NCBI GenBank assembly: GCA_035555855.1
Contig: DATMGD010000031.1
Span: forward strand, 1-11,756
Length of the DNA: 11,756 bases
DNA from: Palsa-892 sp035555855
GTDB lineage: Bacteria; Pseudomonadota; Alphaproteobacteria; Rhizobiales; Xanthobacteraceae
Direction of reading: 5' to 3'
A program made the translations under genes and the position numbers. Each line of letters begins with the position of its first letter. The stretch's first letter is position 1. Positions 4,890 to 11,756 of this stretch are shown here, piece by piece. Under the pieces are notes generated by a model that saw nothing but the letters and a program-made list of their open reading frames with translations, had not been told where the DNA came from and did no database searches.

Positions 4890-6485
4890 TCAAGCCGGCG
4901 CGTTGCTCTTGAGCAGCTTCCAGGTGATCGAGTCGACGAGCGCCTGAAACGAGGCATCGATGATGTTGGTCGAAACGCCGATCGTCGTCCAGCTATCGCC
5001 CGCTTCATCGGTGGATTCGATCAGAACGCGCGTCACCGCCTCGGTGCCGCCGTTCAGGATACGCACGCGATAGTCGGTGAGCTTGATGCCCTTGATGTAG
5101 GGCTGGTACTTGCCGAGATCCTTTCTCAGCGCGACGTCGAGCGCGTTGACCGGACCGTTGCCCTCGCCCGCCGTCATCAGCGTCTGGCCATCGACTTTCA
5201 CTTTCACCGTCGCTTCCGCAACCGATGTAAGCTCGCCCTTGGCGTTGTAGCGGCGCTCGACGCTGACGTTGAAGCGTTCGACATCGAAGAAATCCGGCAC
5301 CGTGCCGAGCGCGCGGCGCGCGAGCAGCGCGAACGAAGCGTCCGCCGCTTCATAAGCATAGCCGTTAGCCTGCCGCGCCTTCACTTCATCGAGCAGGCGC
5401 GCGAGTCTCGGATCGTCCTTGTCGATCGCGATGCCGAGCCGATCCAATTCCGCCAGCACGTTCGACTTGCCGGCCTGATCGGAAACCAGAAGACGCCGGC
5501 GATTGCCGACCGCATCCGGCGTGACGTGCTCATAGGTCTTCGGATCTTTCAGAATGGCCGACGCGTGGATGCCCGCTTTCGTGGCGAAGGCGCTGTCGCC
5601 GACATAAGGCGCGTGACGATCGGGCGCGCGGTTCAGCATCTCGTCGAACGCATGCGCGGTGTGCGTCAAATGCGTGAGCTGCTCGGGCTTCACGCCGACC
5701 TCGAAGCGCGAAGTGTATTCGTCCTTCAGGAGCAGCGTCGGGATGATCGAACACAGGTTCGCATTGCCGCAACGCTCGCCGACGCCGTTGAGCGTTCCCT
5801 GAATCTGGCGCGCACCGGCGCGCACGGCTGCGAGCGAGTTCGCCACCGCCTGCTCGGTGTCGTTATGGGCATGGATGCCGACATGATCGCCAGGGATCAG
5901 CTTCAGGACTTCACCGACGATCTCCTCGATCTCGTTCGGCAGTGTTCCGCCGTTGGTATCGCACAATACGACCCAGCGTGCACCGGCATCGTAAGCCGCC
6001 CTGGCGCAGGCGAGCGTGTATTTCGGATCGTCCTTGTAGCCGTCGAAAAAGTGCTCGCAGTCGATCAGCACTTCGCGGCCCGCAGCCTTCGCGGCTTCAA
6101 CCGACTCCTTGATCGAGGCGAGATTTTCCTCGGGCTGCACGCCGAGCGCGACGCGCACCTGATAGGCCGAGGCTTTCGCCACCATGCAGATCGCATCGGC
6201 CTTGGCTGCAAGCGTCTGCGCGAGACCCGGATCGTTCGACGCCGAGCGGCCGGCGCGCTTGGTCATGCCGAAGGCGGTGAATTTCGCGCGCGATGCGCGC
6301 TTCTCGGAAAACAGCGCCGTGTCGGTCGGGTTGGCGCCGGGATAGCCGCCCTCGACGTAATCGACGCCGAGTTCGTCGAGCATCCGCATCACCTTCAGCT
6401 TGTCGGCGAGCGTAAAGTCGACGCCGTCCATTTGCTGGCCGTCGCGCAGCGTGGTGTCGAACAAATAGAGGCGCTCTTTACTCAT
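4890..6485 (-). CDS. cimA: Citramalate synthase
   Basis: The 531-residue enzyme condenses acetyl-CoA with pyruvate to (R)-citramalate, the first step of the threonine-independent route to 2-oxobutyrate and isoleucine. The N-terminal HMGL-like TIM barrel shows DTTLRDGQQ (10-18), LCDTNGGTLPNE (174-185), the metal-binding HAHND (205-209) and TLNGVGERCGNANL (231-244); GKSNV follows at 339-343. The C-terminal part (about 400-530) is a LeuA-type allosteric domain ending STNIIDASFQALVDSITWKLL. Length and domain order fit the CimA/TIGR00977 type rather than 2-isopropylmalate synthase or homocitrate synthase. The family is usually feedback-inhibited by isoleucine through the C-terminal domain. The ATG at 6485 has an AGGG-type site upstream. 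It is the last gene of the cysS-GNAT-cimA series and is preceded by a structured 189-base spacer. Confidence 0.95.
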   Translation of the reverse strand: MSKERLYLFDTTLRDGQQMDGVDFTLADKLKVMRMLDELGVDYVEGGYPGANPTDTALFSEKRASRAKFTAFGMTKRAGRSASNDPGLAQTLAAKADAICMVAKASAYQVRVALGVQPEENLASIKESVEAAKAAGREVLIDCEHFFDGYKDDPKYTLACARAAYDAGARWVVLCDTNGGTLPNEIEEIVGEVLKLIPGDHVGIHAHNDTEQAVANSLAAVRAGARQIQGTLNGVGERCGNANLCSIIPTLLLKDEYTSRFEVGVKPEQLTHLTHTAHAFDEMLNRAPDRHAPYVGDSAFATKAGIHASAILKDPKTYEHVTPDAVGNRRRLLVSDQAGKSNVLAELDRLGIAIDKDDPRLARLLDEVKARQANGYAYEAADASFALLARRALGTVPDFFDVERFNVSVERRYNAKGELTSVAEATVKVKVDGQTLMTAGEGNGPVNALDVALRKDLGKYQPYIKGIKLTDYRVRILNGGTEAVTRVLIESTDEAGDSWTTIGVSTNIIDASFQALVDSITWKLLKSNAPA

Positions 6486-6674
6486 CTTTATGCCCTGTCT
6501 GCGATCATCATGACGCGCCGCAAAACCCGCTCACAAACCGATTCAAGTTGCCCTTGAACGGACGGCTCCGCCCGCATTTTACCGATGCAAAAACGAGATT
6601 CTTTTCAACGGGATAGAATCCCGTCTGAAGGTTCCTGTTTTGATTCAAGCCGTTCAGAAATTGATTCAACGCCC
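6486..6674 (-). promoter_or_regulatory. Structured spacer/leader between the GNAT gene and cimA
   Basis: This 189-base spacer is unusually ordered. Hairpins: TTCAAG (6542-6547)/CTTGAA (6553-6558); the 7-base stem 6559-6565/6568-6574, which pairs fully only as minus-strand RNA because one A-C mismatch becomes a G-U wobble; and an 11-pair stem, ACGGGAT (6608-6614)/ATCCCGT (6618-6624) with loop AGA, extended by 6604-6607/6626-6629 around a one-base bulge. On the minus strand an imperfect repeat starting TTGAATC occurs three times (6669-6652, 6648-6631, 6546-6529), the first two with a 21-base period. A minus-strand ORF of 56 codons (6678-6508) starts with an ATGA overlap of the GNAT stop, and its first residues (MRALNQFLNGLNQN) come from the repeats. 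No U-run follows the hairpins, so a simple terminator is unlikely. A promoter, RNA-processing or attenuation role is possible but unproven. Confidence 0.4.
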
Positions 6675-7181
6675 TCATGACGGCCTCCCGGCAGGCGCCG
6701 CCTGCAGCGCCTTCTTCATGTAGGTGTTGCCGAGCCATTCTTCGCCCAACGGGATCGTGTTCCGGTGCACGCCCTCGAAGCCCCGCTTCTCGAAAAACGG
6801 CCGGGCGGTGTCGCTGGCATCGACCGTGAGCGCCTTGGCGCCGCGCGCCGCCGCGAGCTTTTCTATCGCTTCGTAAAGCATCGTCGCAACGCCCTGCCGG
6901 ACAACGCCCGGATGCACGTAAAGCATGCCGATGTGATCGGTCCCCTTGAGCGAGATGAAGGCTACCGGCGCGCTGGCAATCGTCGCAACGAGCGTAAGCT
7001 GCCCCGAAAGCTTTGCCGGGAAATCAGCATCGTCACTAGCCTCGGCCCAGGCTTCCTGCTGCGCTTCCGAATAGTCGTCGGAGGTCAACTCCATGACACT
7101 GGCGCGATAGATCGCCGCGAGATACGGGGCATCCGCCGGCAGCATCGGCCGCAGCGCGGCTTTGGGTAGGCTCTGGCCCAT
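6675..7181 (-). CDS. GNAT family N-acetyltransferase
   Basis: The 168-residue protein fits the GNAT fold, which transfers an acetyl group from acetyl-CoA to an amine. The N-terminus has the usual RPMLPADAPYLAAIYRAS start (beta1/alpha1). Motif A is at residues 87-107, LYVHPGVVRQGVATMLYEAIE, with the acetyl-CoA pyrophosphate loop V-V-R-Q-G-V-A. The C-terminal motif B is DASDTARPFFEKRGFE (121-136), followed by NTIPLGEEWLGNTYMKK, typical of small-molecule GNATs. The substrate cannot be told. The ATG (7181-7179) overlaps the cysS stop as TGATG, so translation is probably coupled to cysS. The stop overlaps, as ATGA, a small ORF in the following leader. Confidence 0.92.
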   Translation of the reverse strand: MGQSLPKAALRPMLPADAPYLAAIYRASVMELTSDDYSEAQQEAWAEASDDADFPAKLSGQLTLVATIASAPVAFISLKGTDHIGMLYVHPGVVRQGVATMLYEAIEKLAAARGAKALTVDASDTARPFFEKRGFEGVHRNTIPLGEEWLGNTYMKKALQAAPAGRPS

Positions 7182-8512
7182 CAGCGCGCGACCTCCCAGC
7201 TCGTGGTGCCGTCTTTGTTGTCCTTCAGGACGACACCCATGGCTTTCAGTTCGTCACGGATGCGGTCGGACTCGGCGAAGTTCTTCATCTTGCGCGCGGC
7301 AAGGCGAGCGTCGATCAGCTTACCGACCGTCGCTGCGTCGACCTTGATCTGGTCGGCCGGCCGCTTGAGGCCTAGCGCGCGCAAGGTCGGTGCAAGTTCG
7401 TCGAATTTTTTCGCCTTATACAGCGCGTGCAATTCGGCAATCGCCTGCGGCGTGTTGAGATCGTCCGAGAGTGCCTCCTGCACCGAAGGCGCGATCGCTT
7501 CCACGCCTTCGTTGGCGTAGCCGGAAAAATCGGTGAGCGTGCGCAAAATCTTCTGGCTCTCTTCCAGCTGCTTGCCAGTCCAGTCGAGCGGCTGGCGATA
7601 ATGCGTCCGCAGCATGTTGAAGCGTACGACTTCACCGGCCCAGCCGTCGTTCAAGAGTTGCCGGATGGTGATGAAGTTGCCGAGCGACTTCGACATCTTC
7701 TCGCCCTCGACCTGCAGGAAGCCGTTGTGCATCCAGACATTGGCCATGACGCCGGTATGGAAAGCGCAGCGCGATTGCGCGAGTTCGTTCTCGTGATGCG
7801 GAAAGACGAGATCGATGCCGCCGCCGTGGATGTCGAAGGTTTCGCCCAAATGCTTCCAGCTCATCGCCGAGCATTCGATGTGCCAGCCGGGGCGGCCCGG
7901 TGTCTGGATGCCGAGCGGTGACGGCCATCCCGGCTCGCCGGGCTTCGACGGCTTCCACAGCACGAAATCCATCGGATCGCGCTTGTAAGGCGCGACATCG
8001 ACGCGCGCGCCCGCCATCATTTCATCGAGCGTGCGGTTCGAGAGCTTGCCGTAATCCTTCATCGCCGCGACGTGGAACAGCACGTGATCTTCCGCGACAT
8101 AGGCATAGTCGGCGTCGCGCAGCCGCTCGATCAGCAGCTTCATCTCTTCGATGTGCTCGGTCGCGCGCGGCTCGACGGAAGGCGGCAGGCAGCCGAGCGC
8201 CGCGACATCCGCCTTGAATTCAGCATAGGTCTGCTCAGTCAGTTCACGAATGGAGATATCGCGCTCGGCCGCGCGCGCGTTGATCTTGTCGTCGACGTCG
8301 GTGATGTTGCGGACGTATTTGACATGATCCGGCCCATAAAGGTGCCGCAGCAGCCGGAACAGAACGTCAAAAACGATGACCGGCCGCGCATTGCCGATAT
8401 GGGCGAAGTCGTAGACCGTCGGCCCGCAGACATACATCCGCACGCGCGCGGGATCGATCGGCCGGAACGGCTCCTTCGATCGGGTCAGCGTGTTGTAAAG
8501 CTTCAAATCCAT
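7181..8512 (-). CDS. cysS: Cysteine--tRNA ligase
   Basis: The 443-residue class I aminoacyl-tRNA synthetase charges tRNA-Cys with cysteine in the cytoplasm. It shows the family start LKLYNTLTRSKEPF, the catalytic zinc ligand Cys29 in MYVCGPTVYD, the HIGH motif as HIGN (38-41), NITDVDDKI (69-77), RPGWHIECSAMS with zinc ligand Cys214, DIHGGGIDLVFPHHENE with ligands His239 and Glu243, and KMSKSLGN (272-279). The C-terminal helical anticodon-binding region ends with RKMKNFAESDRIRDEL, as in other CysS proteins. Length is slightly below the common 460 residues but no core motif is missing. The ATG at 8512 has AAGGA upstream on the minus strand. It is the first gene of the minus-strand series with the GNAT gene and cimA. 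Confidence 0.97.
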   Translation of the reverse strand: MDLKLYNTLTRSKEPFRPIDPARVRMYVCGPTVYDFAHIGNARPVIVFDVLFRLLRHLYGPDHVKYVRNITDVDDKINARAAERDISIRELTEQTYAEFKADVAALGCLPPSVEPRATEHIEEMKLLIERLRDADYAYVAEDHVLFHVAAMKDYGKLSNRTLDEMMAGARVDVAPYKRDPMDFVLWKPSKPGEPGWPSPLGIQTPGRPGWHIECSAMSWKHLGETFDIHGGGIDLVFPHHENELAQSRCAFHTGVMANVWMHNGFLQVEGEKMSKSLGNFITIRQLLNDGWAGEVVRFNMLRTHYRQPLDWTGKQLEESQKILRTLTDFSGYANEGVEAIAPSVQEALSDDLNTPQAIAELHALYKAKKFDELAPTLRALGLKRPADQIKVDAATVGKLIDARLAARKMKNFAESDRIRDELKAMGVVLKDNKDGTTSWEVAR

Positions 8513-8815
8513 CGCGTCCTTGCCCTGCGGGCCGGACGTTCGTCTCAGGATTTAGAGAAAACGAGCCCGCCCGCACTCCTTATGCGGCAATAATCTCGCG
8601 GCAAATGCCGAAGAAACGGTTGCTGGCCGGGTTCATGAGGGGACCATGCGGGGCAATGCCCTGCCCCGTCAAGGCTTTTGGGAACCGCAATCCGGGCTCT
8701 GCGTTACAGCGCCACAGGCGTGATGGCCGTCACAGGCGATCCACATTCCCTGCATTAACAGTGATTCAACTCTCTTTGGCGATTCTGCCCGCCTGCCGAA
8801 TCAGGAATTCAACCC
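8513..8815. other. Divergent intergenic region between cysS and a small secreted-protein gene
   Basis: These 303 bases hold no convincing gene. They must contain the cysS promoter on the minus strand, which I could not place with confidence. An inverted repeat, GGGGCA (8650-8655)/TGCCCC (8662-8667) with a 6-base loop, lies between the two transcription units. A clear plus-strand GGAAC-N16-CGTT element is at 8681-8705 (separate entry). Confidence 0.6.
8681..8705 (+). promoter_or_regulatory. EcfG-type general stress promoter (perfect consensus match)
   Basis: GGAAC (8681-8685) is followed after exactly 16 bases by CGTT (8702-8705), a full match to the alphaproteobacterial EcfG consensus GGAAC-N16/17-CGTT. 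It lies in non-coding DNA and points to the small secreted-protein gene at 8816. Transcription would start near 8712, leaving a leader of about 100 bases. Function is inferred from the motif only. Confidence 0.6.
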
Positions 8816-9097
8816 GTGAAGCGCATTCTTCTGCTGGCCGCCTGCCTGCTGGCCGCGACCCCCACTCTCGCCGAAACCCAGATTTTCGTCGTCGACAACA
8901 CCGACGGCTATGAGATCGACCGCTGCCTTGCCGCCGGCGAGCCCTGCGGGGCGCTGGCCGCCGCCGCCATCTGCCGCACCCGGCAATACGAGAAGGCAGT
9001 CGAGTACGGCAACGTCCGGGCCGAAGAAATCACCGCCAGCGTCGCGCAGCCCGCAGTCAGAACCGCGCAGGTCGTCGCCGTTACTTGTTCGCGCTGA
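8816..9097 (+). CDS. Small secreted four-cysteine protein of unknown function
   Basis: The 93-residue product begins with a signal peptide (MKRILLLAACLLAATPTLA, likely cleaved before Glu20). An LAAC at 7-10 resembles a lipobox but sits unusually early. The mature part of about 74 residues has four cysteines (37, 44, 53, 91), with a C-x6-C-x8-C cluster, so two disulfides are possible in the periplasm. The segment FVVDNTDGYEIDRC is reminiscent of small conserved Rhizobiales secreted proteins, but I do not recognise a named domain. The GTG start at 8816 is supported by AGGA at 8803-8806. A near-perfect bidirectional terminator follows 25 bases after the stop. The EcfG-like element upstream suggests general-stress expression. 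Confidence 0.75.
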   Translation: MKRILLLAACLLAATPTLAETQIFVVDNTDGYEIDRCLAAGEPCGALAAAAICRTRQYEKAVEYGNVRAEEITASVAQPAVRTAQVVAVTCSR

Positions 9098-9122
9098 CCT
9101 CTTCGCGAGATCCGTTCCAACG

Positions 9123-9152
9123 AAAAGGCGGCTGCAAAAGCAGCCGCCTTTT
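9123..9152. terminator. Strong bidirectional intrinsic terminator
   Basis: AAAAGGCGGCTGC (9123-9135) and GCAGCCGCCTTTT (9140-9152) are perfectly complementary around an AAAA loop, with T-runs on the 3' side in both directions. It lies between the convergent four-cysteine protein gene and the porin gene and should end transcription of both. Confidence 0.92.
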
Positions 9153-9186
9153 TGCTTGAGAGAGACGTCTAGGAGAGGCTTCGGAT

Positions 9187-10062
9187 TTACTTCAGAGCCG
9201 ACGCGAGAACGTCGAAGGTCAGCTTGGCGACGAACTGGCCACGGCACCAGCCATCGACCTGATTGCCGACCGCCGTATTGGAACCCGTCGCCCAGAACGC
9301 CTGGCAACTGCCGGCACTCAGGTTGGTGTCGCTGTAGCGCAGGTCGAGCGTGAGGGCCTTCCAGGTGAAACCGATACCGGCGTTCCAGGTCGAGTAGCTC
9401 GGGATCTTGATGCCGGTGTTGCCGTTGTCGCCATTGGCAACGTGGAAGTAGCCGTAAGCACCCGACACGTAGCTGCCGAATGCACCGAAGGTCGGCCCGA
9501 CCCACTTGGCATTGGCTTCCCAGTAGTCGGACTGGTTGCCGTAGTTCAGGAGGTTCGGCGAGTAATAGACCGCGCCGCCGATGGTCAGCTGATCGGTGAC
9601 CGCGTAGCTCGCCTTGCCGTAGATTTCGTAGAAGTCGGCGTTATAGAAGCCGGCCGAGACCGGCAGGATGCGGGCGTAATTGTAGTAGATGTAGCCGATA
9701 TCGAACGTCCACTTGCCGACGGTCGGACGCCAGCCGCCGTAGAAATCGACCTCGGCGCTCGGGTCGTTCAGGCTGACGCTCGAGCCCACCCAGTTGAGGC
9801 CGGTACCGGCGACACCGACATAGAATTCCTTGTAGCGCGGCTCGAAATAAGCCGTCGCGGTCGCACCGTGGTTCGTCTGCGTGATACCGCGGACGAGATA
9901 ATCGCTCATCAAGCCGCCGCCGAAGGCGACATCGAAGTCCGGCGCGGCCGGCGCCGGTGCGGGCGCTGCCTTGACCGGCAGATCGGCGGCAAGCGCCGGA
10001 CCGGAAAGCGCGAGCGCCAAGGCAGCGGCACCGAGCACTGTTTTGAAACCTGAGTTGCGCAT
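9187..10062 (-). CDS. TorF family putative porin (outer-membrane beta-barrel)
   Basis: The 291-residue protein has a signal peptide (residues 1-25, ending GPALA) and then the Pro/Ala-rich linker ADLPVKAAPAPAPAAP typical of Rhizobiales outer-membrane proteins. A beta-barrel of alternating aromatic strands follows. The segment GGGLMSDYLVRGITQTNHGA (48-67) is the signature of the TorF/Gcw_chp family (TIGR02001), with further strands such as DIGYIYYNYA and AVYYSPNLLNYG. Two cysteines (253, 273) could form a disulfide in the last extracellular loop. The barrel ends LTFDVLASALK rather than in a terminal Phe, which is slightly unusual. The ATG at 10062 is chosen because GGGGG lies just upstream and the signal peptide starts there; the frame is open to 10293 but that part has no coding character. 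Substrate unknown. Confidence 0.88.
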   Translation of the reverse strand: MRNSGFKTVLGAAALALALSGPALAADLPVKAAPAPAPAAPDFDVAFGGGLMSDYLVRGITQTNHGATATAYFEPRYKEFYVGVAGTGLNWVGSSVSLNDPSAEVDFYGGWRPTVGKWTFDIGYIYYNYARILPVSAGFYNADFYEIYGKASYAVTDQLTIGGAVYYSPNLLNYGNQSDYWEANAKWVGPTFGAFGSYVSGAYGYFHVANGDNGNTGIKIPSYSTWNAGIGFTWKALTLDLRYSDTNLSAGSCQAFWATGSNTAVGNQVDGWCRGQFVAKLTFDVLASALK

Positions 10063-10399
10063 TTGACCCCCAATCACGTTTTCTTCGGAAGCCGTCTGAA
10101 GATTCGTGGCTTCCCGTTCGCATTGGAAAATCGGGCCGATGCAGGTTTTCGGCAACGACATGATTTGGGCAACGTGCCTATCCGCTATGCAAACAGGGGG
10201 TTTTCCGGAAGTGCGCGGCGGGCCGTGACAAAAATGACACAAACACGGGACCGGGTGCGCAGGCACCTTTTCTCTCGGCTTTTTGTGCGCCAAATAGCGG
10301 GGCGCTGCTCGACTTTCGCTTCATACTTCGGTCAACATCGCGCTGCTTCGTCGGCACGTTGAGGCCACCGAGCCCACTGGAACCGCCCAGGAACCGCAT
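10063..10399. other. Divergent intergenic region between the porin and DUF2865 genes
   Basis: These 337 bases contain no supported gene; the open frames here are extensions or shadows. Visible structure includes a TGACA direct repeat with a 9-base period (10226-10239), a small hairpin GGTGC (10254-10258)/GCACC (10263-10267) followed by TTTT, and GCGCC/GGCGC arms around 10287-10305. It must carry the promoters of both flanking genes; I could not identify convincing -35/-10 pairs. Confidence 0.5.
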
Positions 10400-11539
10400 A
10401 TGATTGCCATGCGAATTGCCGCCCTTGCTGCCCTCGCTGCAGGCTCGCTGGCTACAGCGAATCTCGCGCTTGCGCAGCCGCTGCCGCCGGGCAACGTGCC
10501 GGGCGGCCCGCCGCCGGGCGTTTATGGGTCGCCGCCGCCGGTGACCGGCGGGCCGCAATCCGATAGCGGCAATTCGGTCTGTCTTCGGCTCGAAGGCGCG
10601 CTCGCACAGTTAGACGCCGGCGGCAATGCCGGCCCTGACGCCTCGCGCCGCTACGAAGAAGCGATCGGACGACAGCGCTTCGAACTCGACCAAACGATCA
10701 TGCAGGGCCGCAGGCTCGGCTGCGATTCCGGCGGCGGCTTCTGGATCTTCGGCAACCCGCGCCCGCCGCAGTGCGATCAGATCAATGCCAAGATTTCGCA
10801 GCAGCGCTCCAACCTCGAGCGCATGACGAGTGAGATGAGCCGCTCGCGCGGCGGTTACGACATCAACCGCGACATGCAGCGGCGGCAGCTCCTCGCCTCA
10901 CTCGAACAGAACAACTGCGGCTCGCAGTATCGCAGCTCGGCGCCGCAGCAGCAGGCGCGCCAGCGCGGCTTCCTCGAGAAGCTGTTCGGCGGCTGGCAAG
11001 AGGAGAGCGACGTCAACGCGGCGCCGCTCGAGATGCCGTCATCCTCGACGTTCCGCACGCTGTGTGTGCGCACCTGCGACGGCTACTATTTTCCCGTCAG
11101 CTACGCGACGGTACCGGCGCGCTTCGGCGAAGACGAACGCGCTTGTCAGCGGCTGTGCCCCGCTTCCGAAGTTCACCTCTACACCCACCGCAATCCGGGC
11201 GAGGAAGTCGATCAGGCGGTCTCGACGCAGGGCGTGCCCTATTCGCAGCTGCCGACGGCGTTCAAGTACCGCACCGAATACAATCCGAGTTGCTCGTGCC
11301 GCGCGCAGGGCCAGAGCTGGGCGGAAGCGCTCGGCGTCGGCAAGGACCAGACGGTGCAGCAGGGCGACATCGTCGTGACGGAAGAACGCGCCAAGCAGCT
11401 CGCACAGCCGAAGCAGCGCGGCAGCACAAGTGCGGCGAATGCGCCGGCGAGCGGCGATGGCGCGCAGAAAATCGTCACGCGCCCCGATGGCGAGCGCAAG
11501 ATCCGCATCGTCGGGCCGGAATTCTATCCGGTGCGATAA
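10400..11539 (+). CDS. DUF2865 domain-containing secreted protein
   Basis: The 379-residue product has a signal peptide (about residues 1-25, ending NLALA) and a Pro/Gly-rich low-complexity stretch (26-60, PLPPGNVPGGPPPG and similar). A helical, Arg/Gln-rich region (about 65-190) has repeated features such as RRYEEAIGRQRFELDQ and QINAKISQQRSNLERM. The C-terminal DUF2865 block contains TLCVRTCDGYYFPVSYATVP, EDERACQRLCPASEVHLYTH, RNPGEEVDQAVS and PSCSCRAQGQSWAEALG. The many cysteines in CVRTCDGYYF, RLCPA and CSC suggest disulfides in the periplasm. DUF2865 is largely restricted to Hyphomicrobiales and has no known function. The ATG at 10400 has AGGA seven bases upstream. The C-terminal tail after about residue 330 is low-complexity and ends GERKIRIVGPEFYPVR. 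Confidence 0.9.
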   Translation: MIAMRIAALAALAAGSLATANLALAQPLPPGNVPGGPPPGVYGSPPPVTGGPQSDSGNSVCLRLEGALAQLDAGGNAGPDASRRYEEAIGRQRFELDQTIMQGRRLGCDSGGGFWIFGNPRPPQCDQINAKISQQRSNLERMTSEMSRSRGGYDINRDMQRRQLLASLEQNNCGSQYRSSAPQQQARQRGFLEKLFGGWQEESDVNAAPLEMPSSSTFRTLCVRTCDGYYFPVSYATVPARFGEDERACQRLCPASEVHLYTHRNPGEEVDQAVSTQGVPYSQLPTAFKYRTEYNPSCSCRAQGQSWAEALGVGKDQTVQQGDIVVTEERAKQLAQPKQRGSTSAANAPASGDGAQKIVTRPDGERKIRIVGPEFYPVR

Positions 11540-11641
11540 GCGCCGGACGGACACGCGTCTTCGTTCTCGCGATCGCTTTTGAGCGCCGAGGCTTCGTCAG
11601 CTTCCGCTCGCTCATAAAAAATGAGGGCGGCGCGGGACGCC

Positions 11642-11693
11642 GGAGACTTGCCGGTCTCCACGGTCTGGTGTCGAAAAGTAGGAAGACACCAGA
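11642..11693. repeat. Two consecutive hairpins downstream of the DUF2865 gene
   Basis: GGAGAC (11642-11647) pairs with GTCTCC (11654-11659) around TTGCCG, and TCTGGTGTC (11664-11672) pairs perfectly with GACACCAGA (11685-11693) around a 12-base loop. They lie in the last 217 bases of the window, which hold no supported gene. Neither stem is followed by a T-run on either strand, so a simple intrinsic terminator is not indicated. A further short stem, CTCAT/ATGAG with an A-rich loop, is at 11611-11625 and may help end DUF2865 transcription. Confidence 0.45.
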
Positions 11694-11756
11694 GTTGTAA
11701 TTCCGCAGTCGCCGGCTCGTAACCGACATCCCGCGCGCGATGTTTCTAGGCTTGCT

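Noticed and set aside
4857..6557. A 566-codon open frame on the plus strand opposite cimA
   Set aside because: It is the antisense of cimA in high-GC DNA; its Arg/His/Val-rich product matches no family, while the minus strand has all citramalate synthase motifs.
9442..10053. A 203-codon plus-strand frame opposite the porin
   Set aside because: It is antisense to a clear signal-peptide-bearing beta-barrel gene and has shadow-like composition.
10254..10271. Small hairpin followed by TTTT between the porin and DUF2865 genes
   Set aside because: The stem has only five pairs and no gene ends upstream of it on that strand, so a terminator would have no evident role.
1..11756. CRISPR array, rRNA, tRNA or intact insertion sequence
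   Set aside because: No regularly spaced repeats, tRNA-like cloverleaf or transposase gene with terminal repeats was seen on either strand.

Overview
The window looks like a chromosomal segment of an alphaproteobacterium in the order Hyphomicrobiales (Rhizobiales), close to the Bradyrhizobium/Xanthobacter-type families. This is inferred from the set of protein families: a TorF-type porin with an ADLPVKA linker after its signal peptide, a DUF2865 secreted protein, DUF883, DUF3309 and DUF3750 proteins, and a cysS-GNAT-cimA chain. High GC content and GGAAC-N16-CGTT-type promoter sequences agree with it. No species can be named from the sequence alone.

Region 1 (1-~900) is different from the rest. 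It is visibly lower in GC (about 43% in the line starting at 61, against about 70% in the line starting at 1261). It holds an unrecognised gene cut by the left edge, a doubtful overlapping ORF, and on the minus strand a decayed fragment of the N-terminal arm-binding domain of a phage/island tyrosine recombinase. I read it as the worn right edge of an integrated element whose body lies to the left of the window.

Region 2 (~1000-4885) is core-like. A secreted FG-GAP/VCBS-like protein is followed directly by a LOG-family nucleotide phosphoribohydrolase. Next come small envelope genes often linked to general stress in these bacteria: a DUF883 membrane-anchored helical protein, a holin-like three-helix membrane protein, a DUF3309 small membrane protein with a good terminator, and, convergent to it, a low-affinity iron permease-like protein. 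A DUF3750 protein is divergent from the permease.

Region 3 (4890-8512, minus strand) is a tight metabolic/translation cluster. cysS (cysteinyl-tRNA synthetase) overlaps a GNAT acetyltransferase (TGATG junction), followed by a 189-base structured spacer and cimA (citramalate synthase, the pyruvate route to isoleucine). The spacer has three hairpins, imperfect repeats and a small ORF coupled by ATGA to the upstream stop; it is the most interesting non-coding part of the window.

Region 4 (8513-11756) holds a small secreted four-cysteine protein behind a perfect EcfG-like promoter motif, a strong bidirectional terminator, a TorF-family porin (minus), a 337-base divergent intergenic region, a DUF2865 secreted protein, and a trailing non-coding stretch with strong hairpins. 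No rRNA, tRNA, CRISPR array or intact insertion sequence was seen. I found no clear new multi-gene system. The best leads are the left-edge accessory remnant, the cimA leader and the probable general-stress promoters.
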